A model generated the notes under the pieces. The model ran no database searches. It was not told where the DNA came from and worked only from the letters and a program-made list of their open reading frames with translations. From Amia ocellicauda (taxonomy: Eukaryota > Chordata > Actinopteri > Amiiformes > Amiidae), in contig NC_089852.1 of the NCBI RefSeq assembly GCF_036373705.1, positions 1,396,501 to 1,460,500 on the forward strand: a DNA stretch of 64,000 nucleotides. The letters run 5' to 3'. The position numbers and the translations under genes were made by a program. Positions 1 through 13,300 of this stretch are shown here, one piece after another; within the stretch, counting starts at the first letter, position 1; each line of letters begins with the position of its first letter.

Positions 1-3000
1 ACAGTGTCTCGGTGTTACAGTATCTCAGTGTCTCAGTGTCACAGTGTCTCAGTGTCAGTGTTATATCTCAGTGTTACAGTGTCTCAGTATCTCAGTGTCT
101 CAGTGCTACAGTGTCTCAGCGTTTCAGTTGACAGTCTCAGTGTTACAGTATCTCAGTGTCAGTGTCTCAGTGTCAGTGTCTCAGTGTTACACTTGACAGT
201 ATCTCAGTGTCACAGTATCTCAGTGTCACAGTGTCTCAGTGTTACAGTTGACAGTATCTCAGTGTCAGTGTCTCAGTGTTACAGTGTCTCAGTGTTACCG
301 AATCTCAGTGTTACAGTGTCACAGTGTCTCAGTGTCAGTGTTACAGTATTTCACTGTTACAGTGTCATAGTATCTCAGTGTTACAGTATCTCAGTGTCAG
401 TGTCTCAGTGTCACAGTATCTCAGTGTCAGTGTCTCAGTGTTACAGTGTCTCAGTGTTGCAGTGTCAGTGTCACAATATTTCAGTGTTACAGTGTCTCCG
501 TGTCACAGTATCTCAGTGTCAGTGTCTCAGTGTTACAGTGTCTCAGTGTTACAGTGTCTCAGTGCCAGTGTCACAGTATTTCAGTGTTACAGTGTCTCCG
601 TGTTACAGTATCTCAGTGTTTCTCAGTGTCACAGTATCTCAGTGTTACAGTTGACAGTATCTCAGTGTCACAGTATCTCAGTGTCAGTGTTACAGTATTT
701 CAGTGTTACAGTGTCATAGTATCTCAGTGTTACAGTATCTCAGTGTTACAGTTGACAGTATCTCAGTGTCACAGTATCTCAGTGTTACAATTGACAGTAT
801 CTCAGTGTCACAGTATCTCAGTGTCAGTGTTACAGTATTTCAGTGTTACAGTGTCATAGTATCTCAGTGTTACAGTTGACAGTATCTCAGTGTCAGTGTC
901 TCAGTGTTACAGTGTCTCAGTGTTACCGAATCTCAGTGTTACACTGTCACAGTGTATCAGTGTCAGTGTTACAGTATTTCAGTGTTACAGTGTCATAGTA
1001 TCTCAGTGTTACAGTATCTCAGTGTCACAGAATCTCAGTGTAACAGTTGACAGTATCTCAGTGTCACAGTATCTCAGTGTCAGTGTCTCAGTGTTACAGT
1101 GTCTCAGTGTTACAGTGTCAGTGTCACAGTATTTCAGTGTTACAGTGTCTCCGTGTCACAGTATCTCAGTGTTACAGTGTCTCAGTGTTACAGTGTCTCA
1201 GTGTCAGTGTCAGAGTATTTCAGTGTTACAGTGTCTCAATGTTACAGTATCTCAGTGTCTCTCAGTGTCACAGTGTCTCAGTGTCAGTGTTACAGTATTT
1301 CAGTGTTACAGTGTCATAGTATCTCAGTGTTACAGTATCTCAGTGTCTCAGTGTTACAGTGTCTCAGTGGCAGTGTCACAGTATTTCAGTGTAACAGTGT
1401 CTCCGTGTTACAGTATCTCAGTGTTTCTCAGTGTCACAGTATCTCAGTGTTACAGTTGACAGTATCTCAGTGTCACAGTATCTCAGTGTTACAGTTGACA
1501 GTATCTCAGTGTCAGTGTCTCAGTGTTACAGTGTCTCAGTGTTACAGTATCTCAGTGTCTCTCAGTGTCACAGTATCTCAGTGTTACAGTTGACAGTATC
1601 TCAGTGTCACAGTATCTCAGTGTCAGTGTCTCAGTGTTACAGTGTCTCAGTGTTACAGTATCTCAGTGTCTCTCAGTGTCACAGTATCTCAGTGTTACAG
1701 TGTCACAGTATCTCAGTGTCACAGTGTCTCAGTGTCAGTGTCTCAGTGTTACAGTGTCTCAGTATCTCAGTGTCTCAGTATCACAGTATCTCAGTGTTTC
1801 AGTTGACAGTCTCAGTGTTACAGTATCTCAGTGTCTCTCAGTGTCACAGTATCTCAGTGTTACAGTTGACAGTATCTCAGTGTCAGTGTCTCAGTGTTAC
1901 AGTATCTCAGTGTCACAGTATTTCAGTGTTACAGTGTCTCAGTGTCACAGTGTCTGTGTCAGTGTTATAGTATCTCAGTGTTACAGTGTCACAGTGTCTC
2001 AGTATCTCAGTGTTACAGTGTCACAGTATCTCAGTGTCAGTGTCTCAGTGTCACAGAATCTCAGTGTCTCAGTGTCAGTGTCTCAGTGTTACAGTGTCTC
2101 GGTGTTACAGTATCTCAGTGTTACAGTGTCTCAGTATCTCAGTGTCTCAGTGTTACAGTGTCTCAGTGTTTCAGTTGACAGTCTCAGTGTTACAGTATCT
2201 CAGTGTCTCTCAGTGTCACATTATCTCAGTGTTACAGTATCTCAGTGTCAGTGTCTTAGTGTTACAGTTGACAGTATCTCAGTGTCACAGTATCTCAGTG
2301 TCACAGTATCTCAGTGTTACAGTGTCTCAGTGTTACAGTATCTCAGTGTTACAGTTGACAGTATCTCAGTGTCACAGTATCTCAGTGTTACAGTGTCTCA
2401 GTGTCAGTGTTACAGTATTTCAGTGTTACAGTGTCTCAGTGTTACAGTATCTCAGTGTTACAGTTGACAGTATCTCAGTGTCACAGTATCTCAGTGTTAC
2501 AGTGTCTCAGTGTTACAGTATCTCAGTGTTACAGTTGACAGTATCTCAGTGTTACAGTATCTCAGTGTCACAGTATCTCAGTGTAACAGTTGACAGTATC
2601 TCAGTGTCTCAGTATCTCAGTGTTACAGTGTCACAGTATCTCAGTGTCAGTGTCTCAGTGTTACAGTATCTCATTGTCTCTCAGTGTCACAGTGTCTCAG
2701 TGTCAGTGTTACAGTATTTCAGTGTTACAGTGTCATAGTATCTCAGTGTTACAGTATCTCAGTGTCACAGTATCTCAGTGTAACAGTGTCTCCGTGTTAC
2801 AGTATCTCAGTGTTTCTCAGTGTCACAGTATCTCAGTGTTACAGTTGACAGTATCTCAGTGTCACAGTATCTCAGTGTTACAGTTGACAGTATCTCAGTG
2901 TCAGTGTCTCAGTGTTACAGTGTCTCAGTGTTACAGTATCTCAGTGTCTCAGTGTCACAGTATCTCAGTGTCAGTGTCTCAGTGTTACAGTGTCTCAGTG

Positions 3001-6000
3001 TTACAGTATCTCAGTGTCTCTCAGTGTCACAGTATCTCAGTGTTACAGTGTCACAGTATCTCAGTGTCACAGTGTCTCAGTGTCAGTGTCTCAGTGTTAC
3101 AGTGTCTCAGTATCTCAGTGTCTCAGTATCACAGTATCTCAGTGTTTCAGTTGACAGTCTCAGTGTCACAGTATCTCAGTGTTACAGTTGACAGTATCTC
3201 AGTGTCAGTGTCTCAGTGTTACAGTATCTCAGTGTCACAGTATTTCAGTGTTACAGTGTCTCAGTGTCACAGTGTCTGTGTCAGTGTTATAGTATCTCAG
3301 TGTTACAGTGTCAACGTATCTCAGTGTTACAGTGTCACAGTGTCTCAGTATCTCAGTGTTACAGTGTCACAGTATCTCAGTGTCAGTGTCTCAGTGTCAC
3401 AGAATCTCAGTGTCTCAGTGTCAGTGTCTCAGTGTTACAGTGTCTCGGTGTTACAGTATCTCAGTGTTACAGTGTCAGTGTTATAGTATCTCAGTGTTAC
3501 AGTGTCTCAGTATCTCAGTGTCTCAGTGTTACAGTGTCTCAGTGTTTCAGTTGACAGTCTCAGTGTTACAGTATCTCAGTGTCTCTCAGTGTCACAGTAT
3601 CTCAGTGTTACAGTGTCTCAGTGTCAGTGTTACAGTGTCTCAGTGTTAGTGTTACAGTATTTCAGTGTTACAGTGTCTCAGTGTTACAGTATATCAGTGT
3701 CTCTCAGTGTCACAGTATCTCAGTGTTACAGTTGACAGTATCTCAGTGTCACAGTGTCTCAGTGTCAGTGTTACAGTGTCTCAGTATCTCAGTATCACAG
3801 TATCTCAGTGTTACAGTGTCAGTGTTATAGTATATCAGTGTTACAGTGTCTCAGTATCTCAGTGTCTCAGTGTCACAGTATCTCAGTGTTACAGTTGACA
3901 GTATCTCAGTGTCACAGTATCTCAGTGTTACAGTGTCTCAGTGTTACAGTGTCACAGTATCTCAGTGTCAGTGTCTCAGTGTTACAGTGTCTCAGTGTTA
4001 TAGTATCTCAGTGTTACAGTGTCACAGTATCTCAGTGTTACAGTGTCACAGTGTCTCAGTATCTCAGTGTTACAGTGTCACAGTATCTCAGTGTCAGTGT
4101 CTCAGTGTTACAGTATCTCAGTGTTACAGTGTCACAGTATCTCAGTGTTACAGTGTCTCAGTGTCACAGTGTCTGTGACAGTGTCACAGTATCTCAGTGT
4201 TACAGTTGACAGTATCTCAGTGTCAGTGTCTCAGTGTAACAGTATCTCAGTGTTACAGTGTCACAGTATCTCAGTGTTACAGTGTCTCAGTGTCACAGTG
4301 TCTGTGTCAGTGTTATAGTATCTCAGTGTTACAGTGTCACAGTAGCTCAGTGTTACAGTGTCACAGTATCTCAGTGTCAGTGTCTCAGTGTCACAGTATC
4401 TCAGTGTTACAGTATCTCAGTGTCAGTGTCTCAGTGTCAGTGTCTCAGTGTTACAGTATCTCAGTGTTACAGTTGACAGTATCTCAGTGTCACAGTATCT
4501 CAGTGTTACAGTCACAGTGTCTCAGTATCAGTGTTACAGTATTTCAGTGTTACAGTGTCATAGTATCTCAGTGTTACAGTATCTCAGTGTCACAGTATCT
4601 CAGTGTAACAGTTGACAGTATCTCAGTGTTACAGTGTCACAGTATCTCAGTGTCAGTGTCTCAGTGTTACAGTGTCTCAGTGTCAGTGTCACAGTATTTC
4701 AGTGTTACAGTGTCTCAGTGTTACAGTATCTCAGTGTCTCTCAGTGTCACAGTATCTCAGTGTCACAGTGTCTCAGTGTCAGTGTTACAGTATTTCAGTG
4801 TTACAGTGTCATAGTATCTCAGTGTTACAGTATCTCAGTGTCACAGTATCTCAGTGTCACAGTGTCTCAGTGTCAGTGTTACAGTATTTCAGTGTTACAG
4901 TGTCATAGTATCTCAGTGTTACAGTATCTCAGTGTCACAGTATCTCAGTGTAACAGTTGACAGTATCTCAGTGTCACAGTATCTCAGTGTCAGTGTCTCA
5001 GTGTTACAGTGTCTCAGTGTTACAGTCTCAGTGTCAGTGTCACAGTATTTCAGTGTTACAGTGTCTCAGTGTTACAGTATCTCAGTGTCTCTCAGTGTCA
5101 CAGTATCTCAGTGTCACAGTGTCTCAGTGTCAGTGTTACAGTATTTCAGTGTTACAGTGTCATAGTATCTCAGTGTTACAGTATCTCAGTGTCACAGTAT
5201 CTCAGTGTCAGTGTCTCAGTGTTACAGTGTCTCAGTGTCACAGTATCTCAGTGTTACAGTTGACAGTATCTCAGTGTCACAGTATCTCAGTGTTACAGTT
5301 GACAGTATCTCAGTGTCAGTGTCTCAGTGTTACAGTGTCTCAGTATCTCAGTGTCTCTCAGTGTCACAGTATCTCAGTGTTACAGTTGACAGTATCTCAG
5401 TGTCAGTGTCTCAGTGTTACAGTATCTCAGTGTCACAGTATTTCAGTGTTACAGTGTCTCAGTGTCACAGTGTCTGTGTCAGTGTTATAGTATCTCAGTG
5501 TTACAGTGTCACAGTATCTCAGTGTCACAGTATTTCAGTGTTACAGTGTCTCAGTGTCACAGTGTCTGTGTCAGTGTTATAGTATCTCAGTGTTACAGTG
5601 TCACAGTATCTCAGTGTTACAGTGTTACAGTGTCACAGTGTCTCAGTATCTCAGTGTTACAGTGTCACAGTATCTCAGTGTCAGTGTCTCAGTGTCACAG
5701 AATCTCAGTGTCTCAGTGTCAGTGTCTCAGTGTTACAGTGTCTCGGTGTTACAGTATCTCAGTGTTACAGTGTCTCAGTATCTCAGTGTCTCAGTGTTAC
5801 AGTGTCTCAGTGTTTCAGTTGACAGTCTCAGTGTTACTGTATCTCAGTGTCTCTCAGTGTCACATTATCTCAGTGTTACAGTATCTCAGTGTCAGTGTCT
5901 TAGTGTTACAGTTGACAGTATCTCAGTGTCACAGTATCTCAGTGTTACAGTGTCTCAGTGTTACAGTATCTCAGTGTTACAGTTGACAGTATCTCAGTGT

Positions 6001-7640
6001 CACAGTATCTCAGTGTTACAGTGTCTCAGTGTCAGTGTTACAGTATTTCAGTGTTACAGTGTCTCAGTGTTACAGTATATCAGTGTCTCTCAGTGTCACA
6101 GTATCTCAGTGTTACAGTTGACAGTATCTCAGTGTCACAGTGTCTCAGTGTCAGTGTTACAGTGTCTCAGTATCTCAGTATCACAGTATCTCAGTGTTAC
6201 AGTGTCAGTGTTATAGTATATCAGTGTTACAGTGTCTCAGTATCTCAGTGTCTCAGTGTCACAGTATCTCAGTGTTACAGTTGACAGTATCTCAGTGTCA
6301 GTGTCTCAGTGTTACAGTGTCTCAGTGTTATAGTATCTCAGTGTTACAGTGTCACAGTATCTCAGTGTTACAGTGTCACAGTGTCTCAGTATCTCAGTGT
6401 TACAGTGTCACAGTATCTCAGTGTCAGTGTCTCAGTGTTACAGTATCTCAGTGTTACAGTGTCACAGTATCTCAGTGTTACAGTGTCTCAGTGTCACAGT
6501 GTCTGTGTCAGTGTTATAGTATCTCAGTGTTACAGTTGACAGTATCTCAGTGTCAGTGTCTCAGTGTTACAGTATCTCAGTGTTACAGTGTCACAGTATC
6601 TCAGTGTTACAGTGTCTCAGTGTCACAGTGTCTGTGTCAGTGTTATAGTATCTCAGTGTCACAGTAGCTCAGTGTTACAGTGTCACAGTATCTCAGTGTC
6701 AGTGTCTCAGTGTCACAGTATCTCAGTGTTACAGTATCTCAGTGTCTCAGTGTCAGTGTCTCAGTGTTACAGTGTCTCGGTGTTACAGTATCTCAGTGTC
6801 TCAGTGTCACAGTGTTACAGTATCTCAGTGTCTCAGTGTCACAGTGTTTCAGTGTCAGTGTTACAGTGTCTCAGTATCACAGTATCTCAGTGTTACAGTG
6901 TCAGTGTTATAGTATCTCAGTGTTACAGTGTCTCAGTATCTCAGTGTCTTAGTGTTACAGTGTCTCAGTGTTTCAGTTGACAGTCTCAGTGTTACAGTAT
7001 CTCAGTGTCTCTCAGTGTCACAGTATCTCAGTGTCTCAGTGTCACAGTATCTCAGTGTCAGTGTCTCAGTGTTACAGTTGACAGTATCTCAGTGTTACAG
7101 TATCACAGTGTCTCAGTGTCAGTGTTATAATATGTCAGTGTTACAGTGTCACAGTTTCTCAGTATCTCAGTGTTACAGTGTCACAGTATCTCAGTGTTAG
7201 TGTCACAGTATTTCAGTGTCAGTGTTATAGTATCTCAGTGTCTCAGTGTCACAGTATCTCAGTGTCAGTGTTATAGTATCTCAGTGTTACAGTGTCTCAA
7301 TGTCACAGTTGACAGTGTTATAGTGTCTCAGTGTCACAGTTGACAGTATCTTAGTGTCTCATTATCTCAGTGTCTCAGTGTTACAGTATCTTAGTGTCTC
7401 ATTATCTCAGTGTCTCAGTGTTACAGTATCTTAGTGTCTCATTATCTCAGTGTCTCAGTGTTACAGTATCTTAGTGTTAGTGTCTCAGTGTTACAGTTGA
7501 CAGAACCTCAGTGTCTCATTATCTCAGTGTTACAGTATCTCAGTGTCTCAGTGTCTCATTGTCTCAGTCTCTCTCAGTGTCTCAGTGTCTCTCAGTGACT
7601 CTCAGTGTCTCTCAGTGTCTCAGTGTCTCTGTGTCTCTGT
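1..7640. repeat. 8-bp-periodic CAGTGT satellite array
   Basis: About 7.6 kb of tandem sequence built from octamers such as TCAGTGTC, TACAGTAT and TCACAGTA, with the core CAGTRT repeating every 8 bases and occasional 6-base units. Variants such as GTTGACAG, TCATAG and GTAACAG are scattered through it. Larger blocks recur: a block with the rare variants ACAGAATC and TCTCGGTG appears near 2040-2110, 3395-3450 and 5695-5755, so higher-order units of roughly 2 kb are superimposed. The right edge decays through TCTCATTATC variants (7350-7560) into CTCT-rich sequence. All long open frames here are by-products of the repeat and not genes. The array touches the window's left end, so its full size is unknown. 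Confidence 0.95.
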
Positions 7641-7839
7641 GTCTGTCGGTATATCTGGCTATATATCTATCAGTATTCCACCTTGTCCCACCAGATATAC
7701 AGACAGAAAACAGTGAATGTTTTCTCAAGTGTCTCAAGTGTATTCCAGTGTCACAGTGTCTCACTAAGTGTCAGATGGATACTCACCATAAGGACACACC
7801 AGCCTCCTCGCAGAGAACTGCACATCAGAACGCCACACC

Positions 7840-7883
<44 letters not shown>

Positions 7884-7977
7884 ATGAGATGGGGAGAGAG
7901 GAGGGAGAGAAGGAGAGAGAGCGAGGGAGGACAGAGAGGGAGAGGGAGAAAGAGAGTGAGGCCCACAGGGGGCGTAC
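7641..7977. other. intronic spacer between satellite and il17rc exon
   Basis: Non-coding stretch between the satellite and the last recognised il17rc exon. It holds a (GA)n microsatellite at about 7842-7877 followed by purine-rich sequence to about 7960. I see no exon in it, so the downstream il17rc exons must lie beyond the satellite. Confidence 0.6.
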
Positions 7978-10317
7978 CTGCACACACAGCCCCACGGTGA
8001 CACTTCCGGCAGTCAGGTTCAGCGCAGTCTGTCGGGAGTCCGGGTCCTACGGAGTGGGACACAGCAGAGTCAGCATCTCACAGACAAACTCCCCACCGCA
8101 AACGCCTCCCCAGCCAGCATGGCGCTCTGCGGTCATTCGATTAATGTGCTGCCACACAGCTGAGGCTGTCTGGGCTTTGAGACGCTCACCAACGATGCGG
8201 TGTGGATGGGCATCACTGGGACACACACATCCCCCTCCGGGCGGCACACTACTGCACTGAAGGATGCTGGGACAGAGGAGGGCAAGGAGGAGGAAGCGGT
8301 GATTCGGACACTGACATGTGAAGACGCTGGGGTGACCTGCACTGTCCAGTCCGTGTCTGCTGAGGGGAGAGGAGACCATTCATATCACTACTTTTGGGTG
8401 CCATGGAAAAATATTTGATGACACATGTGTATGTATGAAAAGTAGATACATTTGTGTAAATGAAAATAAAACAAAACACCCTTCCATAACTTCTGTACAG
8501 ACAGGACCAGGGCTGAGACCCTGCTGGACTGGACTGTGTCTCTCAGGACCTACTGACTGTATTTATTAATTAATTTATATATCTCATTTGTAAATCAATA
8601 GATATTATTATTATTCAATTTATATATTAATAGATACCTGAACCAAAGGGGCACTCCACATGGTGGCTGCCTTTATAGAAGAACTGGAATAGAGAGTGAG
8701 GGAGAAAAGAAAGAGAGAGCAGACACTTGAGATGCACAAAATGTTTTTCCTACAGAAATAAGGAGGATAAAATGTTCTGACTCAATGGTGCAGATACATA
8801 AAATTACACACAAAATACATTTACACACACACAACTACACAAACAGTAAGAATACATACTGACGCAGACACACACGTTCAAGCCAAATGTAAACACTTTC
8901 ATCACAATCCTCCCATCATAGTCTACCTATTAGACCCCGTTCACACTTAGTGAAACACATTCACTGACTCACCTGCACACACATGCGGGGGTGTCTGTCG
9001 ACTCCAGAGACACTGTACACCTGGGGAGTATATTTTAATTAGGGCTTCAGATCAATTGTCATATCAGACTGCAGTCGTTTTGAGTGCATTTAGCTAAAGT
9101 TCTAGCGATCAGATCAGGGTCTCATGTTGTCACACAGTGAGTCACAGTGACGAGTCCTGTTGACAAACATGACTAAATCATTGTTATGATGATGATGATG
9201 ATGATGATTCTAACTCACAGAGTCCTGCTGCTGCAGCTCAGCGTTGTCAAGCGCTCTGCAGGGGCCGCCTGCACTTCCCCCGTCTCTCCAGCAGAGGGAG
9301 GCGTTGGGCCGCAGGGGACACACGGAGCTCCACTCCAGACTCAAGGCAGACGAGCCGGGCGCCCGCCCGAGCAGCGTCACTGTGCTGGAGCGCCACACAT
9401 CGCCGTCACCTGCTGGGGAGAGAGCGGTACTGCACTCAATGAACAAATCGAAGAGGAAAACAATGCGTGTATCTCAGTGAGTGTGAGCACAGGGCAGTTT
9501 CTAGCCTTTTGGGGGCCCTAGACTGGATTTGATTGGGGGGGAGGGGGGGCACTTTTTTCCCCAGTCCCATTTTTTACAATGACATATGCTTAGTGGTTCA
9601 CAAATGTTTTGCCCAAGACTCAGTCATAGTCAGCAGCTCCCGTCATGTGTCTGAAGTCTGTCAGTCAACAGAGGTCCGGACTGATATGTATTACACACTT
9701 TGCAGGTTTAAATAAGTCAGTCTAGACCAGGGGTTCTCAGACTTTGTCAAAATGAGCCTCCCTGAGCAATGACAAAACATGACTGCGCCTCCTCATACTT
9801 TACTAGAACAATACAATAATATGTTGCAAAATCATGAATAAAAAAGTAGGGATTTGATCAACAGAGATCAGTACGAACTGCAGAAGTTTACATTCTGAGT
9901 TCAAAAACAGTAGAAACAGCTCAAATAAAACTTAACAACATTTTAAGAAACATGACACAAACCAATGACAGATTAATTCCGTATAATATTAATTATTCCC
10001 ACCTTTTCAGTGGGAGGTGTGTGTGTTTCCTCAATGCACAAAGCAGTGGATTCAGGGTTGCAATTTAGACACATAAGTCGTCTTCCAAAGAAAGCTGGGA
10101 GTGATGTTTTGTTTTAATTGTAGTTAATGCCGAGAAGCCGCTCCGCATAAAGCCCAGTTTTAAATAAGCTTCTTCATATTTGTGTCTTTTGCATTTTGCT
10201 CAACCTCCGCTGCTGCCCTCACTTGTATTGGACGCTTTCTTCCCTTTCTCAAAAAACGATCCATTTCTAAGCACAGTGCTGATGCATTTACTTGTTGGTG
10301 AAACGACACAACGTACG

Positions 10318-10369
<52 letters not shown>

Positions 10370-13300
10370 TATTTTATTTAGAAGCTCGTTTCAAGATACC
10401 CAAGAAAGTGTCCAATCGAGAGGAGGCCATTCACCCCATCCTGCTCGTTTGGTGTCCATTAATAACTAAGTGATCAAGGATCCTATCCAGTCTGTTTTTG
10501 AATGTTCCCAAATTGTCTCTTCGGCCACATCGCCGGGGAGTTTGTTCACATTGTGACGCCTCTCTGTGTGAAGAAGTGTCTCCTGTTTTCTGTCTTGAAT
10601 GCCATGAAGCCCAATTTCCATTTGTTATGATGATGATGATGATGATTATAACTCACAGAGTTAGCATTCTGTTTGCCTTTTTTATTGCTTCCCCACATTG
10701 TTTGGATGGAGAAAGTGAGGAGTCCACATAGACTCCTAGGTCTTTCTGATGTGATACTTCATCTAGTTCTGTTCCTCCCATAGAGTAATTATAGGGACAT
10801 TTTTGTTACCTGCATGTATTACCTTGAACTTGTCCACATTGAATTTCATCTGCCAGGTGTCGGCCCACAAATGAATAGCCTGTGGTATGCGTTGGGTGTA
10901 GTTGCAAATACGCTATTTGGTGGCAGGTAAGGTGAACTTGGACTATCCAGTTAATGTAACGAGAAACAAAAAACACACAGCCAGCCAGCTATCTGGTTTA
11001 GCTACACATTTAATGTCATGGTCATTAAATCAGTTATTATGCAAACATCCTACTGTACAGCAATAAAAACTATGCATAACCAAATAACATATTACATATT
11101 TCTCTTGTGCTTGTTTTTCTGCAGTTTATTTATTTTTACGCTTTTGTGCGCTAGATTGGTCCGTTCTTGGACTTCTGACATTAAAATTTGGTTGATTGCA
11201 ATCGTAAAATATTTTGTATTTGTTTTCTGCTACACCCAACGCATACCAAAAACAGATGGCAGGTTTCTAGAGCATAACTTATGTTTGATTCCATGACCAA
11301 GAATCTGAAGAAACTGTGTGTGTCAGTGTGTTTGTGTGTGTGTGTGTGTGTGTCAGTGTGTGGTGCACACTTACTGTCCCAGGGCCAGTCCTGTAGGGGG
11401 CAGTTTATTCCACGCACGTGGTCCCCTTCATCGGGATACACCTACAGACACACAAGACACACACATGGACACGCACATTGACACAGGGTGAGACACAGAG
11501 AGATGCACAAACACAACAGAGAGGGAGGGAGAGTCAGGTGTGTTTCTCTCCGTTGTGTCTGTGTGTACACACAGAGCTGAGTGAGAGACGGAGAGAGGGA
11601 GAGAGCGCGAGGCAGCAACAAGACACAGAGATGGGGGTTGAGGGTAGTGATGCAGAGTGTGAAAGAGTGAGTGAGAGATGGAGGGAGGGAGAGTGAGAGA
11701 GAAAGAGGGTGGGGGCAGGAGAGGCCCATCTTACCTCCACACAGAGACAGGGAAGCAGGTGAGGGAGCCGGAGGGTGACGTTTGGGGTCTGACTGAAGTC
11801 CACCTGCAAACAACACACACACAGCATTGGTGCCTGCAGGAGAAACAGCATAGACAGACAGACAGAGACAGACAGGACAGAGACAACAGGAACAGGGAGA
11901 CAGACAGACGCAGGGGACAGACAAAGGGCAGACAGAAAGGCCGTCGAACACTGAGACAAATAGTAGAGGCACAGACAGACAGAGAGGGGGGCAAAGAGGC
12001 AGAATGACAGACAAACAGAAGACAGACACACAGACAAAGACAGACTCATGGGGCCACAGACAGACGACTATACACAGACTAACAGACACCCAGACAGACA
12101 AACACACTGGCCTCCTCACCAGCTCACTGACGGGAGAGGGAAGGTCGTCACATAATAGGTTGTTGACCTTGTAGCACAGCCGTGTCCTCAACACCTGGCC
12201 CGGCGACATGGACACTGTCACAGACCGTGCATGCCTGTCCACGGACACGTTAAACATGGAACCTACACGCAACACACTACACGTTACAGCATGTCACACG
12301 CACTACAGCACAGAGCCCTGCATCCCACATTCACTCTGTCCACAGGATCTCAATCCAGCCAGGAATACCCCTTAATTGCTTAATTGAACTCTTGATAAGG
12401 GTTCTTCATTACATAATTAATCTTTAATTAGTTAAAAGCCTGTTAGTGTAGGGGTTGGTACCTGTCTGGATTCTCTCCACGGTGGCATTCTGGGTCTGAT
12501 TGGTCTGTCCTGTGTCCACCGTCGCCATCACCTGTTGACCCTCCCTGGCCTCCAGACAGTCATAGGTGAGCTCCCACTGAGAGGGACAGACAGACAGTGA
12601 GACGGTCCCACACTTCCATACACAGACACGATAACACAGACACAATAAACACTGATGGAGACAGACAGGCAGACATCTCTCTTACTGTTCTGGGTGTGTG
12701 TTGGCGTTTCAGTGGGCTGTGCAGTGTCTTCCACTCACTTGATCTGAACGGAGGGGTATAGTCCACCCACTGACAGATAGAGGGGGAGGGAGCTTTTAGC
12801 ATTGGCGTGTTTTGCCTAAACCAGTAAAACCAGATGGAAGGAGAAAACAGAGCAAGACATGACTGGGGGGAAAAAAGGATAGAGGCAAGAAGAGTAAAGA
12901 CAAGGGAAGTCAGAGAGACAGAGAGAGAGAGGGAGAAAAACAGTGAGAGCCGGGGGGGAGAGAGAGAGGGAGGGAAGCCTGTTCTACCTGCACTGAGGAG
13001 TTTCTGTAGCGCACTGCCACAGTCCAGGGTCTGTTCTCATCCATAATCAGGAAATCAATCGTCATGCGACGGGGCAGCACTGAGAGAGAGAGGGAGAGGG
13101 AGGGAGAAGGAGTAAAGGAGGGGCAAGGGGAGAGAGAAAGAAAAAATAAATAATGTACTTAGCTTTCACACATTAAGAAAACACATGTTCCTGTGCAATG
13201 ACACAGCTGCCCACAAGAGGGCGATGAAGCTCCATCTCTAGGCTCCACCACGGTTTGTGTATCTTTTCAATTAGCGACTGAGCAGCGCCTGGAATCAATA

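Noticed and set aside
4..7598. Many forward open frames of 60-314 aa rich in Ser, Val, Gln and Cys
   Set aside because: All three forward frames are open because the octamer repeat rarely contains stops; no unique sequence, start context or splice structure.
1..7640. CRISPR array
   Set aside because: No constant repeat-unique spacer pattern; period is 8 bp and the context is a vertebrate genome.
11442..12275. 277-aa minus open frame in il17rc
   Set aside because: It runs through two real exons and the introns between them; the intron parts are low-complexity (SLSLSL, CVCL). Only the exon parts were kept.
12739..12769. Possible extra 31-nt il17rc exon between exons 4 and 5
   Set aside because: It has AG and GT at its edges and reads attractively in one frame, but that frame does not join exon 5. 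Direct joining of 12988 to 12576 is in phase, so it was left out.
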